Below are positions 54,442-63,913 of a stretch of DNA of 64,000 bases, in pieces. The notes beneath the pieces were generated by a model. The model ran no database searches. It saw only the letters and a list, made by a program, of their open reading frames with translations, and was not told the DNA's origin. The position numbers were made by a program, and so were the translations under genes. Source of the stretch: Gillisella terrae (GTDB lineage Bacteria; Pseudomonadota; Alphaproteobacteria; Rhizobiales; Rhizobiaceae); NCBI RefSeq assembly GCF_004801395.1, contig NZ_SSOA01000001.1, positions 744,001 through 808,000 on the forward strand, in the 5' to 3' direction. The first letter of the stretch is position 1, and each line of letters begins with the position of its first letter.

Positions 54442-55977
54442 TTGCTTTCTCACTCAACGACAGCCGCTATACGCTACGGCTATGGCTTGCGGCCAGGTGA
54501 TACAGAGCCACAAGACGCAGATGCCATGGTGAAGCAATTGGCTGATGCTGCGCAACAAACGCCTTTATTCCCATTGGAGGGCGTGGAGGCGCGCAGACAG
54601 GCCGTTGCAGATTATTTTGCTGTTCGCAAAACAATCGAAGACAGGAAAAAGGCCGGTTTTGCGGATGGCGAGGTCAACAAGGCACTGAACAAGGATGTCG
54701 CTAATCGCTTTAACGCCGATGTATCTGCAAGGATTGCGCAAGCGACCCTTTCGCCTTTCGGCTTTCATGAGCGCTTGGCGACATTCTGGCTCAACCATTT
54801 CACAGTCAGCGCTGATAAAAATATAGAAAGCAAGCTGCTTGTGCCCCTGTTTGAGGCTGAGGCCATCCGGCCGCATCTTGGTGGGCATTTTTCAACGCTG
54901 TTGAAGGAAGTGTCTCTGCATCCGGCAATGATTGTCTTTTTGGATCAGGCCCAGTCGATCGGCCCCAATTCCAAAGCTGGTTTGAAGCGCAAGGACGGAG
55001 GCTCCAATGAAAATTTTGCCCGTGAAGTCATGGAGCTTCACACGCTTGGTGTTGGCACGGGCTATACGCAGACCGATGTGCGCCAGCTCTCACTGCTGTT
55101 GACCGGTATAACGTTTGATCGCACCGCTGTTGCGGCTGGCTATGATGCAAATCGGGCAGAGCCGGGTCGTTTTAATGTGCTGGGCAAAACCTATACCCGC
55201 AGCGTGGAGCCTTTTCTGAATGCTGTTGCCGTGCTGGAAGATCTGGCCAAAGACGAGCGAACGATGCGTCACATCAGCCGCCAGCTTTATGCTCATTTCA
55301 TTGCTGAAACAGTGGACGACAGCGCGGTGAATGCCATGGTCGCAGCCTGGAAGCAGGGAGATGGCTATCTGCCAGATGTTTACCGCGTTATGCTGCAAAG
55401 CCGTGAAGCGTGGAGCCAGCCCGGCCAAAAATATAAGCTGCCATTTGATTACGTCGTTTCAACCTTGCGAGCTGTGGGCGCGACCAAAGACGACATCATG
55501 GGCGAGGATGCCACACCGCACGGACGAATTGTCATGCCGGTGGTCGATTTGGTCCCAGACAAAAACCCAGAGAAAAACAATAACAGCCCCATGATGCAGC
55601 CGCAAATGGCGGATGCTGCCAAACCCGCCCAGCTACCCAACCAGGCACCCAAACAGCCGCTTGGGCGGCAGGCTGCCAATGTAATCTCGTCGCTGGGGCA
55701 ACCGATCTGGCGTCCAAGCGATGCCGCAGGTTTTTCTGACAAGTCCGATCATTGGTTCAGTGCCAGCCAGATGAGTCAGCGCATTCAATGGGTGCGCAGA
55801 CTTACCAATCAAATGACTGGGCAAGCAGGCGGAGCAACGGAAGACCCGCGCCAATTTGTGAAGCTTGTTCTGGCTGATTATGCCCGCGATGACACCATTC
55901 GCGTTGTGACCCAGGCACCCAATCGAAAATCTGGTTTGATGATGACGCTGGTTTCCCCCGAGTTCAACAGACGGTGA
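54442..55977 (+). CDS. DUF1800 family protein
   Basis: A 511-residue protein of the DUF1800 family, nearly always encoded next to a DUF1501 gene, as here (13 bases apart). Visible landmarks are AAIRYGYGLRPGD at the start, LATFWLNHFTVSADK, GGSNENFAREVMELHTLGV, YTQTDVRQLSLLLTGI and LPFDYVVSTLRAVGA. The function is unknown. The start is TTG 54442 behind an ideal ribosome site; a GTG at 54283 would put a palindromic repeat into the protein. A Pro/Gln/Asn-rich low-complexity segment lies near residues 375-410. No signal peptide is apparent. Confidence 0.88.
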   Translation: MLSHSTTAAIRYGYGLRPGDTEPQDADAMVKQLADAAQQTPLFPLEGVEARRQAVADYFAVRKTIEDRKKAGFADGEVNKALNKDVANRFNADVSARIAQATLSPFGFHERLATFWLNHFTVSADKNIESKLLVPLFEAEAIRPHLGGHFSTLLKEVSLHPAMIVFLDQAQSIGPNSKAGLKRKDGGSNENFAREVMELHTLGVGTGYTQTDVRQLSLLLTGITFDRTAVAAGYDANRAEPGRFNVLGKTYTRSVEPFLNAVAVLEDLAKDERTMRHISRQLYAHFIAETVDDSAVNAMVAAWKQGDGYLPDVYRVMLQSREAWSQPGQKYKLPFDYVVSTLRAVGATKDDIMGEDATPHGRIVMPVVDLVPDKNPEKNNNSPMMQPQMADAAKPAQLPNQAPKQPLGRQAANVISSLGQPIWRPSDAAGFSDKSDHWFSASQMSQRIQWVRRLTNQMTGQAGGATEDPRQFVKLVLADYARDDTIRVVTQAPNRKSGLMMTLVSPEFNRR

Positions 55978-55990
55978 AGAGGATTTCAGG

Positions 55991-57154
55991 ATGGAAATGC
56001 CAAACACTCTCTCACGGCGTGGTTTTTTGGGCGCTGCCTGCTGTGCCGCAGCCGCCCCCATTTTCACTCCTTTGGCCTTTGCAGAAATGCCGGGTGATAA
56101 CCGCTTTATCGCGATTATTTTGCGAGGTGCCATGGATGGGCTGGATCTGGTGCAGCCCTATGGTGATCCGGCTTTGAAACTCGCCAGACCGGATTTGGCG
56201 CTCTCGGGTGATCAGGGATTGATTGATCTGGATGGCTTCTTTGGTCTCAATCCGGTTGCGGCACCGCTCATGCCCTTGTGGAAGGCGGGCGAACTGGGCT
56301 TTGTCCATGCCGTTTCCACGCCCTATCGCAACCAACGCAGCCATTTTGACGGACAGGATATTCTGGAAGCAGGCGGCATGAGCCTGACATCCAAGGATAG
56401 TGGCTGGCTTAATCGTGCGTTGTCGCTTACCAATACGCCGGTGCAGGCCATCGATATTTCCAGCGGCAAGGAGATTATCCTTTCCGGGCCGAACCGTGCG
56501 GATGTGTGGTCTCCACAGGCCGATCTGGCCATGGGCGGCGATGAGTTGGGCTTTCTGGCGCGGCTCTATCAGGGCGACCCACAATTTGCCGCGACCTTTA
56601 AAGAGGCGATCGGCATCGATGCCTATACGGATTTGCTCTACAAGCAGCAAAAGCGCGGCGGCGGCGTGAAAGACATGGCCAAGATGGCGGCGTCGCTGTT
56701 GAATGAGCGTTATCGGATCGCCAGCTTTTCGGTGACGGGATGGGACACGCATGTGCAGCAGAAAGACAATTTTGCCAGTGCTGTCCGCAACCTCACGACG
56801 GCTATTTTGACCCTGCGTGACGAGCTTGGCCCCAACGCATGGCGCAAAACTGCCGTTGTGGCCATGACGGAATTTGGCCGCACGGTGCGACAAAACGCTA
56901 ATGCCGGAACCGATCATGGCACAGGCGGTTGTTGCATCATCGCGGGCGGTGCCGTCAGGGGAGGTCGGGTTTATGGCAAATGGCCGGGTTTGAAAGATGA
57001 AAACCTGCTGGACAACCGCGACCTTAACCCGACCGGCGACGTGCGTGCTGTCGCTGCTGCTCTCTTGAGCAAGCAGTTTGGTTTATCGGCCAATGCTTTG
57101 ACATCGACAGTGTTTCCCGGCCTCGGACTGGATGATCATCCGCAATATATCTGA
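55991..57154 (+). CDS. Tat-exported DUF1501 protein
   Basis: A 387-residue protein of the DUF1501 family, which is distantly related to the sulfatase/alkaline phosphatase fold. It begins with a twin-arginine signal, TLSRRGFLGAACCAAAA, cleavage near residue 31 (PLAFA). Conserved features are FDGQDILEAGG, WDTHVQQKDNFASAV and AMTEFGRTVRQNANAGTDHG, with metal-ligand-like Asp and His residues. Substrate and role are unknown. It follows DUF1800 by 13 bases, and the two are expected to act together outside the cytoplasm. Confidence 0.9.
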   Translation: MEMPNTLSRRGFLGAACCAAAAPIFTPLAFAEMPGDNRFIAIILRGAMDGLDLVQPYGDPALKLARPDLALSGDQGLIDLDGFFGLNPVAAPLMPLWKAGELGFVHAVSTPYRNQRSHFDGQDILEAGGMSLTSKDSGWLNRALSLTNTPVQAIDISSGKEIILSGPNRADVWSPQADLAMGGDELGFLARLYQGDPQFAATFKEAIGIDAYTDLLYKQQKRGGGVKDMAKMAASLLNERYRIASFSVTGWDTHVQQKDNFASAVRNLTTAILTLRDELGPNAWRKTAVVAMTEFGRTVRQNANAGTDHGTGGCCIIAGGAVRGGRVYGKWPGLKDENLLDNRDLNPTGDVRAVAAALLSKQFGLSANALTSTVFPGLGLDDHPQYI

Positions 57155-57234
57155 CGTATATTTGGCAGGCGCTTGCTGAAGATGGCGTGCTCATGATAGC
57201 TCACGCATAACTATGATTTGCATTCGGAGATATC

Positions 57235-58596
57235 ATGAGCCGCACCTGTCTTGCCGTTATTCTTGCCGCAGGCGATAGCACACGGATGAAATCTTCCATG
57301 TCGAAAGTGCTGCATCCGGTGGCGGGTCGTCCAATGATTGCCCATGTCATGGCTGCGGTTCAGGCGGCTGATATTGAAGATGTCGCCCTCGTGGTGGGCC
57401 GCGATGCTGAAAATGTCACCAAGGCGGCCAGCATCGATGGTTTGAGTGTGACCTCATTCTTGCAGACGGAGCGCTTGGGCACCGGCCATGCGGTGCTTTC
57501 CGCCAAAGAGGCGATTGCCCGTGGCTATGACGAGATTCTGGTTGCCTATGGCGATGTACCGCTGATTACCCCAGAAACATTGACGTCTGCCCGTAAGGCG
57601 CTTGGTGAGGGCAATGATGTTGTGGTTATTGGCTTTCATACCGAAAGGCCAACGGGTTACGGCCGCCTGCTGGTGGAAAACGGTCAGCTGATTGCCATCC
57701 GCGAAGAAAAAGACGCAAGCGATGAAGAGCGCAAGATTACCTGGTGCAACAGTGGCCTGATGGTCATCAATGGTGCAAAGGCGCTTGAGCTGCTTTCCCA
57801 TATTGGCAATGCCAATGCCAAGGGCGAATATTATCTGACCGATGTGGTTGAAATTGTCCGCTCCAAGGGCGGCAGGGCGGTGGCGGTGGATGCCTCTGAG
57901 GCCGAACTGTCCGGCTGCAACAATCGGGCGGAACTGGCCGCAATCGAAAAGTTATGGCAGGAGCGCCGCCGCCATGACATCATGCTGTCTGGTGTTTCCA
58001 TGATTGCGCCGGAAACCGTGTTTCTCAGCCACGATACGGTGATTGGTCAGGATGTGTTGATTGAGCCAAATGTGGTGTTTGGCCCCGGCGTCACGGTGGA
58101 AAGCGGTGCCGTGATTCACTCATTTTCGCATCTTGAAGGTGCGCATGTGGCAAAGGGTGCGACGGTCGGCCCCTATGCGCGGTTGCGCCCCGGTGCCCAT
58201 TTGGGCGAAGGCTCCAAGGTTGGCAATTTCTGCGAGGTCAAAAAGGCCGAAATCGGAGCTGGAGCCAAGGTCAACCACCTCAGTTATATCGGTGACGCGT
58301 TTGTCGGGGCGGATACCAATATCGGTGCCGGCACCATTACCTGTAACTATGATGGTGTGAACAAGCATGAGACCCGTATCGGGGCCAATGCCTTTATTGG
58401 CTCCAACAGTGCGCTTGTCGCACCTGTTACGATTGGCGATGGTGCTTTGATCGCATCGGGCAGTGTGATCACCGAGGATGTGCCGGATGATGCGCTGGCC
58501 TTTGGCCGCGCCCGTCAGGAGATGAAGCCGGACCGCGCCAAAGCCATTCGTGAGCGTAATCTGGCCATCAAGGCAATGAAAAAATCCAAGCCATAA
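57235..58596 (+). CDS. glmU: Bifunctional GlcNAc-1-P uridyltransferase / GlcN-1-P acetyltransferase
   Basis: Makes UDP-GlcNAc, precursor of peptidoglycan and lipid A. The 453-residue protein joins a pyrophosphorylase domain (about 1-230; [32 protein letters not shown]) to a left-handed beta-helix acetyltransferase (about 255-440; [30 protein letters not shown]). The usual GxGTRM loop reads GDSTRM. The start is ATG 57235. glmS, which makes its precursor pathway's glucosamine-6-phosphate, follows 206 bases later, a common pairing in alphaproteobacteria. Confidence 0.96.
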   Translation: MSRTCLAVILAAGDSTRMKSSMSKVLHPVAGRPMIAHVMAAVQAADIEDVALVVGRDAENVTKAASIDGLSVTSFLQTERLGTGHAVLSAKEAIARGYDEILVAYGDVPLITPETLTSARKALGEGNDVVVIGFHTERPTGYGRLLVENGQLIAIREEKDASDEERKITWCNSGLMVINGAKALELLSHIGNANAKGEYYLTDVVEIVRSKGGRAVAVDASEAELSGCNNRAELAAIEKLWQERRRHDIMLSGVSMIAPETVFLSHDTVIGQDVLIEPNVVFGPGVTVESGAVIHSFSHLEGAHVAKGATVGPYARLRPGAHLGEGSKVGNFCEVKKAEIGAGAKVNHLSYIGDAFVGADTNIGAGTITCNYDGVNKHETRIGANAFIGSNSALVAPVTIGDGALIASGSVITEDVPDDALAFGRARQEMKPDRAKAIRERNLAIKAMKKSKP

Positions 58597-58690
58597 AGGC
58601 TGATATTTTCGTAACGCAGCGAAACCCAAAGTGACCGCGGCGTTGATTGCCAATTTCAGTAAAATCATTAGGAAAGACCTCGCAGCGCTG

Positions 58691-58738
58691 GAGTTTGTCA
58701 GGAAAAATTCGAAACCAGTTTTTCCGAAAAGACAAACG
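58691..58738 (+). repeat. Palindromic repeat, GTTTGTC/GACAAAC family (copy 2)
   Basis: GTTTGTC (58693-58699) pairs with GACAAAC (58731-58737), and GGAAAAA (58701-58707) with TTTTTCC (58719-58725). It has the same nested design and flanking GAG as copy 1 at 2043-2089. It lies 65 bases before the glmS start, in the glmU-glmS spacer. Confidence 0.7.
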
Positions 58739-58802
58739 AGAACAGAAGACTCTCGTCTTTCGGGATTCGAAAGCCCTGTTGTTTTGCGAGAAGGAGAAGT
58801 GC

Positions 58803-60629
58803 ATGTGCGGAATCGTAGGAATTGTCGGTAACCAGCCGGTAGCAGAGCGCCTTGTGGACGCGCTAAAACGGCTTGAATACCGGGGATATGATTCTGCGGG
58901 CGTCGCCACGTTGAACAATGGTGTGATGGATCGCCGCCGTGCAGAAGGCAAGCTTTTCAATCTGGAAAAAAAGCTGTCTGAACAGCCGCTGCCCGGCCAT
59001 ATCGGTATTGCCCACACCCGTTGGGCCACCCATGGTGTGCCGAATGAAACCAATGCCCATCCCCATTTTGTCGATGGCGTGGCGGTCGTGCACAACGGCA
59101 TTATCGAGAATTTTTCTGAGCTTCGTGATGAGCTTTTGGCGGAAGGTGCGGTTTTCACCAGCCAGACGGATACCGAGGTGGTGGCCCATCTTGCCTCGAC
59201 ATATCGCAAAAGCGGGCTCGATCCCAAGGCCGCCATGCTGGCCACTTTGAACCGCATCACGGGAGCCTATGCGCTGGTGGTGATGTTTGCCGATGATCCA
59301 AACACCATTTTTGCCGCCCGCTTCGGGCCGCCGCTGGCTATTGGCTATGGCCGTGGCGAAATGTTCCTCGGCTCCGATGCCATTGCCCTTTCGCCGTTTA
59401 CCAATGAGATCACCTATCTCGTCGATGGCGATTTTGCGGTGGTGCACAATGATAGCGCCGAGATTTTTGACTACAGCGGCAACCCCGTCAGCCGTCCGCG
59501 CCAGATTTCGCAAGCCAGCGCCTATGTGGTGGATAAGGGCAATCACCGGCATTTCATGGAAAAGGAGATCTATGAACAGCCGGAAGTGATCTCCCACGCG
59601 CTGTCCCATTATGTCGATCTGGCGGACCACACGGTAAGACCGGCCGATGTCGCGATTGATTTTAAAGCCTTGCGCGGCCTTGCCATTTCAGCTTGCGGCA
59701 CCGCTTATCTGGCGGGCCTGGTGGGCAAATACTGGTTTGAGCGTTACGCGCGCTTGCCGGTCGAAATCGATGTTGCCTCAGAATTTCGCTATCGCGAAAT
59801 GCCGCTCTCAGTGGATCAGGCAGCACTGTTTATTTCGCAATCGGGCGAAACCGCTGATACGCTGGCTTCCTTGCGCTATTGCAAGGACGCGGGTTTGAAA
59901 ATCGGCGCTATCGTCAATGTCAAGGAATCCACCATTGCCCGTGAGGCCGATGCTGTGTTCCCAATTCTTGCGGGGCCGGAAATTGGCGTGGCCTCCACCA
60001 AGGCCTTTACCTGCCAGTTGGCGGTCATGGCCTCTCTCGCCGTCGCGGCGGGCAAGGCGCGTGGCTTGATCAGCGCAGAAGACGAAAAGGATCTGGTGCG
60101 GCATCTGGCTGAAATGCCGCGGATCATGAGCAAGGTTCTGAACCTTATTCAGCCGCAGATGGAAAGCCTGTCTCGCGAATTGTCGCGGTTCAAGGACGTA
60201 TTGTATCTTGGGCGTGGCACCAGCTATCCGCTGGCGCTGGAAGGCGCACTCAAGCTCAAGGAAATTTCCTATATCCACGCCGAAGGCTATGCTGCGGGCG
60301 AGCTCAAGCATGGGCCGATTGCGCTGATTGATGAAAACATGCCGGTGATTGTCATCGCTCCGCATGACCGTTTCTTTGACAAGACGGTATCCAACATGCA
60401 GGAAGTGGCAGCGCGTGGCGGCAAGATCATTTTCATCACTGATGAAAAGGGTGCTGCCAGCTCGAAGCTGGAAACAATGGCGACAATCGTGCTGCCCAAT
60501 GTTGCTGAAATCATTGCGCCAATGGTGTTCTCGCTTCCCATTCAGCTCTTGGCTTATCACACAGCCGTTTTCATGGGCACCGATGTGGATCAGCCGCGCA
60601 ATCTGGCAAAATCGGTGACGGTTGAATGA
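58803..60629 (+). CDS. glmS: Glutamine-fructose-6-phosphate aminotransferase (isomerizing)
   Basis: Makes glucosamine-6-phosphate from fructose-6-phosphate and glutamine, first step of the hexosamine pathway. The 608-residue protein has the N-terminal glutaminase domain with catalytic Cys after the initiator Met (MCGIVGIVGNQP), TRWATHG and HNGIIENF, then two SIS domains (about 285-420 and 455-595; FISQSGETADT, ARGTSYP-like LGRGTSYPLALEGALKLKE) and the C-terminal DQPRNLAKSVTVE. The ATG at 58803 follows AAGGAG. The frame runs upstream through a palindromic repeat and should not be extended. Confidence 0.97.
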   Translation: MCGIVGIVGNQPVAERLVDALKRLEYRGYDSAGVATLNNGVMDRRRAEGKLFNLEKKLSEQPLPGHIGIAHTRWATHGVPNETNAHPHFVDGVAVVHNGIIENFSELRDELLAEGAVFTSQTDTEVVAHLASTYRKSGLDPKAAMLATLNRITGAYALVVMFADDPNTIFAARFGPPLAIGYGRGEMFLGSDAIALSPFTNEITYLVDGDFAVVHNDSAEIFDYSGNPVSRPRQISQASAYVVDKGNHRHFMEKEIYEQPEVISHALSHYVDLADHTVRPADVAIDFKALRGLAISACGTAYLAGLVGKYWFERYARLPVEIDVASEFRYREMPLSVDQAALFISQSGETADTLASLRYCKDAGLKIGAIVNVKESTIAREADAVFPILAGPEIGVASTKAFTCQLAVMASLAVAAGKARGLISAEDEKDLVRHLAEMPRIMSKVLNLIQPQMESLSRELSRFKDVLYLGRGTSYPLALEGALKLKEISYIHAEGYAAGELKHGPIALIDENMPVIVIAPHDRFFDKTVSNMQEVAARGGKIIFITDEKGAASSKLETMATIVLPNVAEIIAPMVFSLPIQLLAYHTAVFMGTDVDQPRNLAKSVTVE

Positions 60630-61123
60630 TGATTCGACCAGAAAAGGCGGGCGATGAGGCAGCCATTGCTGCCGTCACGCAGGCCGCCTTTGCTGGCAAG
60701 AGCTATAGTGATCAGACAGAACATCTGATCGTGGATCGGCTGCGCCGGGCAGGGGCTTTGAGCCTCTCGCTGGTTGCGGTGGAAGGCGAAGCCGTTGTTG
60801 GCCACATTGCGTTTTCACCGCTTACACTATCAGGTGGAGAGGCCGGCTGGTTTGGCCTTGGTCCGTTGTCGGTTTTGCCGCAATGGCAACAACAAGGAAT
60901 TGGGCGCAGCCTCGTGAAAGCAGGTCTTGAACGCTTGAAAACAATGGGAGCCAGCGGCTGCTGCCTTTTGGGATCGCCGCAATATTATCGTCCTTTCGGC
61001 TTCGTGAACGCTCCCCATCTTGTTTTACCTGAGGTTCCGCCCCAATATTTTCAAGCAATCGCTTTTACAGGCGTGATTCCCAACGGCACAGTCGCTTTCC
61101 ATCGTGGATTTTATGGCGAATAA
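60626..61123 (+). CDS. YhbS-like GNAT N-acetyltransferase
   Basis: GNAT acetyltransferase of 165 residues. The acetyl-CoA loop is WFGLGPLSVLPQWQQQGIGR, and CCLLGSPQYYRPFGF is the hallmark of the YhbS/COG3153 group; the substrate is not known. ATG 60626 overlaps the glmS stop (ATGA); a second ATG follows three bases later. The overlap suggests coupling with glmS. Confidence 0.87.
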   Translation: MMIRPEKAGDEAAIAAVTQAAFAGKSYSDQTEHLIVDRLRRAGALSLSLVAVEGEAVVGHIAFSPLTLSGGEAGWFGLGPLSVLPQWQQQGIGRSLVKAGLERLKTMGASGCCLLGSPQYYRPFGFVNAPHLVLPEVPPQYFQAIAFTGVIPNGTVAFHRGFYGE

Positions 61124-61141
61124 TCAACTGAAACGGACCTT

Positions 61142-61849
61142 ATGACCGAAAAACCCGAGATTATTTCAATTGCCGCCCGCTTGCGGACAAATTTTCTCAC
61201 GGGCATGATTATTTGTGCGCCGCTTGCCATTACCATCTGGCTGACATTTGCCTTCATTGACTGGGCCGATAGCTGGGTCACACCCTATATTCCCGAGCGT
61301 TATAATCCGTCTTACTATTTCAATATCACCATTCCGGGGACCGGACTGCTGATTGCCGTGGTTTTTATCACCATTGTCGGCTTTCTGGGGCGTAATCTGG
61401 TCGGGCGATCAGTGGTGAATTTTGGCGAATCGCTGCTCAACCGCATGCCGTTGATCCGCACGCTGCACAAAAGCCTCAAGCAGATCTTTGAGACGGCTCT
61501 GAAGGAAAAGTCCAATTCCTATAAAACGGTCGGATTGATTGAATTCCCAAGCCCCGGCATGTGGGCTTTAGTGTTTGTGGCAACGGAAGCCACGGGCGAA
61601 ATTGCAGCCAAGCTGAATGCTGATGGCGAAGAGATGGTGGCGGTGTTTATGCCGCCAACGCCCGTGCCGACGGCAGGCTTTTTGATGTTTGTGCCAAAGA
61701 GCAAGCTGAAGATTTTGGACATGACACCCGAAGAAGGTGCGAAGCTGCTTATTTCCGGCGGGCTGGTCATGCCCGATTGGCGGTCCGTTGACGGTGCGCT
61801 GCTTGCCACGGGTAGCAATGCAACGGTTTCAAATAAAAAAGCAAGCTGA
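61142..61849 (+). CDS. DUF502 membrane protein
   Basis: A 235-residue protein of the DUF502 family with two transmembrane segments (about residues 18-40 and 65-90) flanking a short loop and a soluble C-terminal domain. Family motifs are TNFLTGMIICAPLAITIWLT, GRNLVGRSVVNFGESLLNRM and VFMPPTPVPTAGFLMFVP. The function is unknown; plant homologues include COV1-type proteins. It begins 18 bases after the GNAT gene. In rhizobia a DUF502 gene is often found next to glmS, as here. Confidence 0.9.
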   Translation: MTEKPEIISIAARLRTNFLTGMIICAPLAITIWLTFAFIDWADSWVTPYIPERYNPSYYFNITIPGTGLLIAVVFITIVGFLGRNLVGRSVVNFGESLLNRMPLIRTLHKSLKQIFETALKEKSNSYKTVGLIEFPSPGMWALVFVATEATGEIAAKLNADGEEMVAVFMPPTPVPTAGFLMFVPKSKLKILDMTPEEGAKLLISGGLVMPDWRSVDGALLATGSNATVSNKKAS

Positions 61850-62000
61850 GCGATTTCAACGTCGTTGATCTTGTCTGCGCTTGTCACGTGCCTGTCATTT
61901 CCAAGCTCTAAGTGCAGATGAGGGGTGCGGAATTTCGTGATGCTTTGCAAAGTTATGCATGAGTGCTCAACGCATCCTCCGCTATTCTTGGAGGTTTGGG

Positions 62001-63479
62001 ATGAATTTGTTTTCCTGTAAGTCGGCATTTCTTGCCGCTGGTGTTGTACTGTGCTCAACGTCTGGTGTTTTGGCTGAAAGTTCAGCGACTGCCGCAGGCG
62101 TGACCATTGTTAATCACGGTCTCGTCGCCGTTGGTCGTATTCCGGCCAATCAGAAAGATCGCTTCGGCGAAACATTTGGCTCTGGTTCTGGCATGGCGAT
62201 GGACCTGAGCAGCTGGAAAAAGGATGGCGATGGCTATTCTGGTTCGCTGCTTTTGCTGCCCGATCGTGGGTATAATGTCGAGGGAACGACGGACTATAAC
62301 GATCGCATCAACCGGATTGATTTTCACCTGATGCCAGCAGGCGCAAACGCCACCCTGGCGCCGGAGCAGCAGCAGACCGGCTTGAAACTGAAACTCGCTG
62401 ACACGATCATTCTCACCGACGATCAAGGCAAGCCAACCACCGGTCTCGACCCGGAAACAGGTGTGCGGGCGGCGAAAGGCAAAATGCCTGTTCTTCCAGA
62501 ATCAAGAAATGGAAAAGTGGCGCTCGACCCTGAAGCCGTGGTACGCCTCAAAGACGGCTCCATGCTGATCAGCGATGAATATGGCCCTTACATCTATCAT
62601 TTTGGCGCAGATGGCAAAATGATCTCGGCAACCCAGCCGCCAAAGGCATTTTTGCCAATGCGCAAGGGCGAGATCAATTTCTCGTCCAACAATGTCGGCG
62701 AGGGCGGCACAGTGCCAGACCCGAAAGACCCAGACACCGGCCGCCAGAACAATCAGGGCCTTGAGGGCATGTCGCTCACGCCTGATGGCAAATTCTTGAT
62801 TGCGGTGTTGCAGTCTGCAACCCGTCAGGATGGCGGCGACAAGAAATCCACCCGCATGAACACCCGTGCGCTGGTCTATGATGCAGCGGATGTCGATAAT
62901 CTCAAGCTGGTGCACGAATATGTGGTGCCACTGCCAACTTTTGAAGAAAAGGGCAAAGTTGCCGTTGCCGCTCAAAGCGAAATACTGGCCCTGTCCGACA
63001 AGACATTTTTGATGTTGGCGCGTGACAGCAACAATGGTCAGGGCCTGAAGGGCGACACCTCCGTTTATCGCAAGATCGATCTGGTGGATGTATCGGGCGC
63101 AACCGATATTGCCAATACCGAGTTTGATGGCCTCAAACCTGTCGCGCCCAAGGGCGTGGTCGATGCATCGGTGAAGGTGGCAACCGTGACCCCGTTCATT
63201 GACCTCAACGACGCCAAGGATCTCGCCCGCTTCGGCCTGCACAATGGTGCACCGAACGACAAGAACAATCTGTCGGAAAAGTGGGAAGCAATCTCGATTG
63301 CGCCCGTGCTTGATCCCGCGGCTCCCGATGATTTCTTCATGTTCGTCGCCAATGACAACGACTTCCTGACGCAGGATGGCTATCAGGTTGGCGCTGCCTA
63401 TAAGGCAGAAGGTGGTGCCGAAGTGGACACCATGTTCCAGGTGTTTCGTGTGACGCTGCCGGGTGTGGCGAAGAAGTAA
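62001..63479 (+). CDS. Exported esterase-like phytase domain protein
   Basis: A 492-residue exported protein with a signal peptide (SAFLAAGVVLCSTSGVLA, cleavage near residue 26) and a phytase-like beta-propeller domain (PF13449 type). Landmarks are SGSGMAMDLSSW, SLLLLPDRGYNVEG, SMLISDEYGPYIYHF, GLEGMSLTPDGKFL and NLSEKWEAISIAP. The acidic residues could bind calcium, but phytase activity is not established for this family. The ATG at 62001 follows GGAGG. The gene stands alone, ends with a strong terminator, and is the last recognisable gene before the AT-rich right end. Confidence 0.88.
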   Translation: MNLFSCKSAFLAAGVVLCSTSGVLAESSATAAGVTIVNHGLVAVGRIPANQKDRFGETFGSGSGMAMDLSSWKKDGDGYSGSLLLLPDRGYNVEGTTDYNDRINRIDFHLMPAGANATLAPEQQQTGLKLKLADTIILTDDQGKPTTGLDPETGVRAAKGKMPVLPESRNGKVALDPEAVVRLKDGSMLISDEYGPYIYHFGADGKMISATQPPKAFLPMRKGEINFSSNNVGEGGTVPDPKDPDTGRQNNQGLEGMSLTPDGKFLIAVLQSATRQDGGDKKSTRMNTRALVYDAADVDNLKLVHEYVVPLPTFEEKGKVAVAAQSEILALSDKTFLMLARDSNNGQGLKGDTSVYRKIDLVDVSGATDIANTEFDGLKPVAPKGVVDASVKVATVTPFIDLNDAKDLARFGLHNGAPNDKNNLSEKWEAISIAPVLDPAAPDDFFMFVANDNDFLTQDGYQVGAAYKAEGGAEVDTMFQVFRVTLPGVAKK

Positions 63480-63490
63480 ATCCAATTTAT

Positions 63491-63524
63491 AGGAAAGGCG
63501 AAAAAATCGCCTTTCCTTTTTTTG
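63491..63524 (+). terminator. Rho-independent terminator after the phytase-like gene
   Basis: An 11-bp stem (63491-63501 with 63507-63517) with an A-rich loop, followed by TTTTTTTGC. It lies 11 bases after the stop. Confidence 0.92.
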
Positions 63525-63544
63525 CTATTTTCTATTTCATGAAA

Positions 63545-63913
63545 TTATCGAAAATATTTGATGCTTATAATTTGGCTGTTCATGACTACGATCATTCTAC
63601 CAGTATTTTCCTGCATGAAATAAGTAGCGTCAGAGAGCCTTGAAATTGTCCTGCCGTTCCAGCATTCGTTGCTTACGCATATGTTCTCATTATAATTATA
63701 TTTTTTATTTAATATTTTATCTATACTTAACGAGTATGATGATGTAGTTATTATTAATAATATATTAATCAATAATATTAAAATATTTTCAATTTTAAAT
63801 CTATTTTTTCCGCTTGCGGAGCACAAGAAGAAAAAAATTATAATTATAATTAAGATTAAAGGTATGGATGTGTATTGATTTATTATGTATTTTTCCTTTG
63901 GATTTTCTGTCAT
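63545..63913 (-). CDS. Hypothetical membrane protein in very AT-rich DNA
   Basis: A 122-residue frame from ATG 63913. It has two hydrophobic segments (SIPLILIIIIIFFFLCSAS and ENILILLINILLIITTSSY) and a polar C-terminal half containing NENICVSNECWNGRTISRLS with two cysteines. The codon use is dominated by A/T and is unlike every other gene in the window. I see no good ribosome site, so the frame may be fortuitous, but the organised layout (two helices, then a Cys-pair domain) argues for a real, recently acquired gene. No family is recognised. Confidence 0.45.
   Translation of the reverse strand: MTENPKEKYIINQYTSIPLILIIIIIFFFLCSASGKNRFKIENILILLINILLIITTSSYSLSIDKILNKKYNYNENICVSNECWNGRTISRLSDATYFMQENTGRMIVVMNSQIISIKYFR

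Noticed and set aside
58597..58802. glmS ribozyme/riboswitch in the glmU-glmS spacer
   Set aside because: That ribozyme is known from Gram-positive bacteria; here the structure is a repeated palindrome also found before pyrH.
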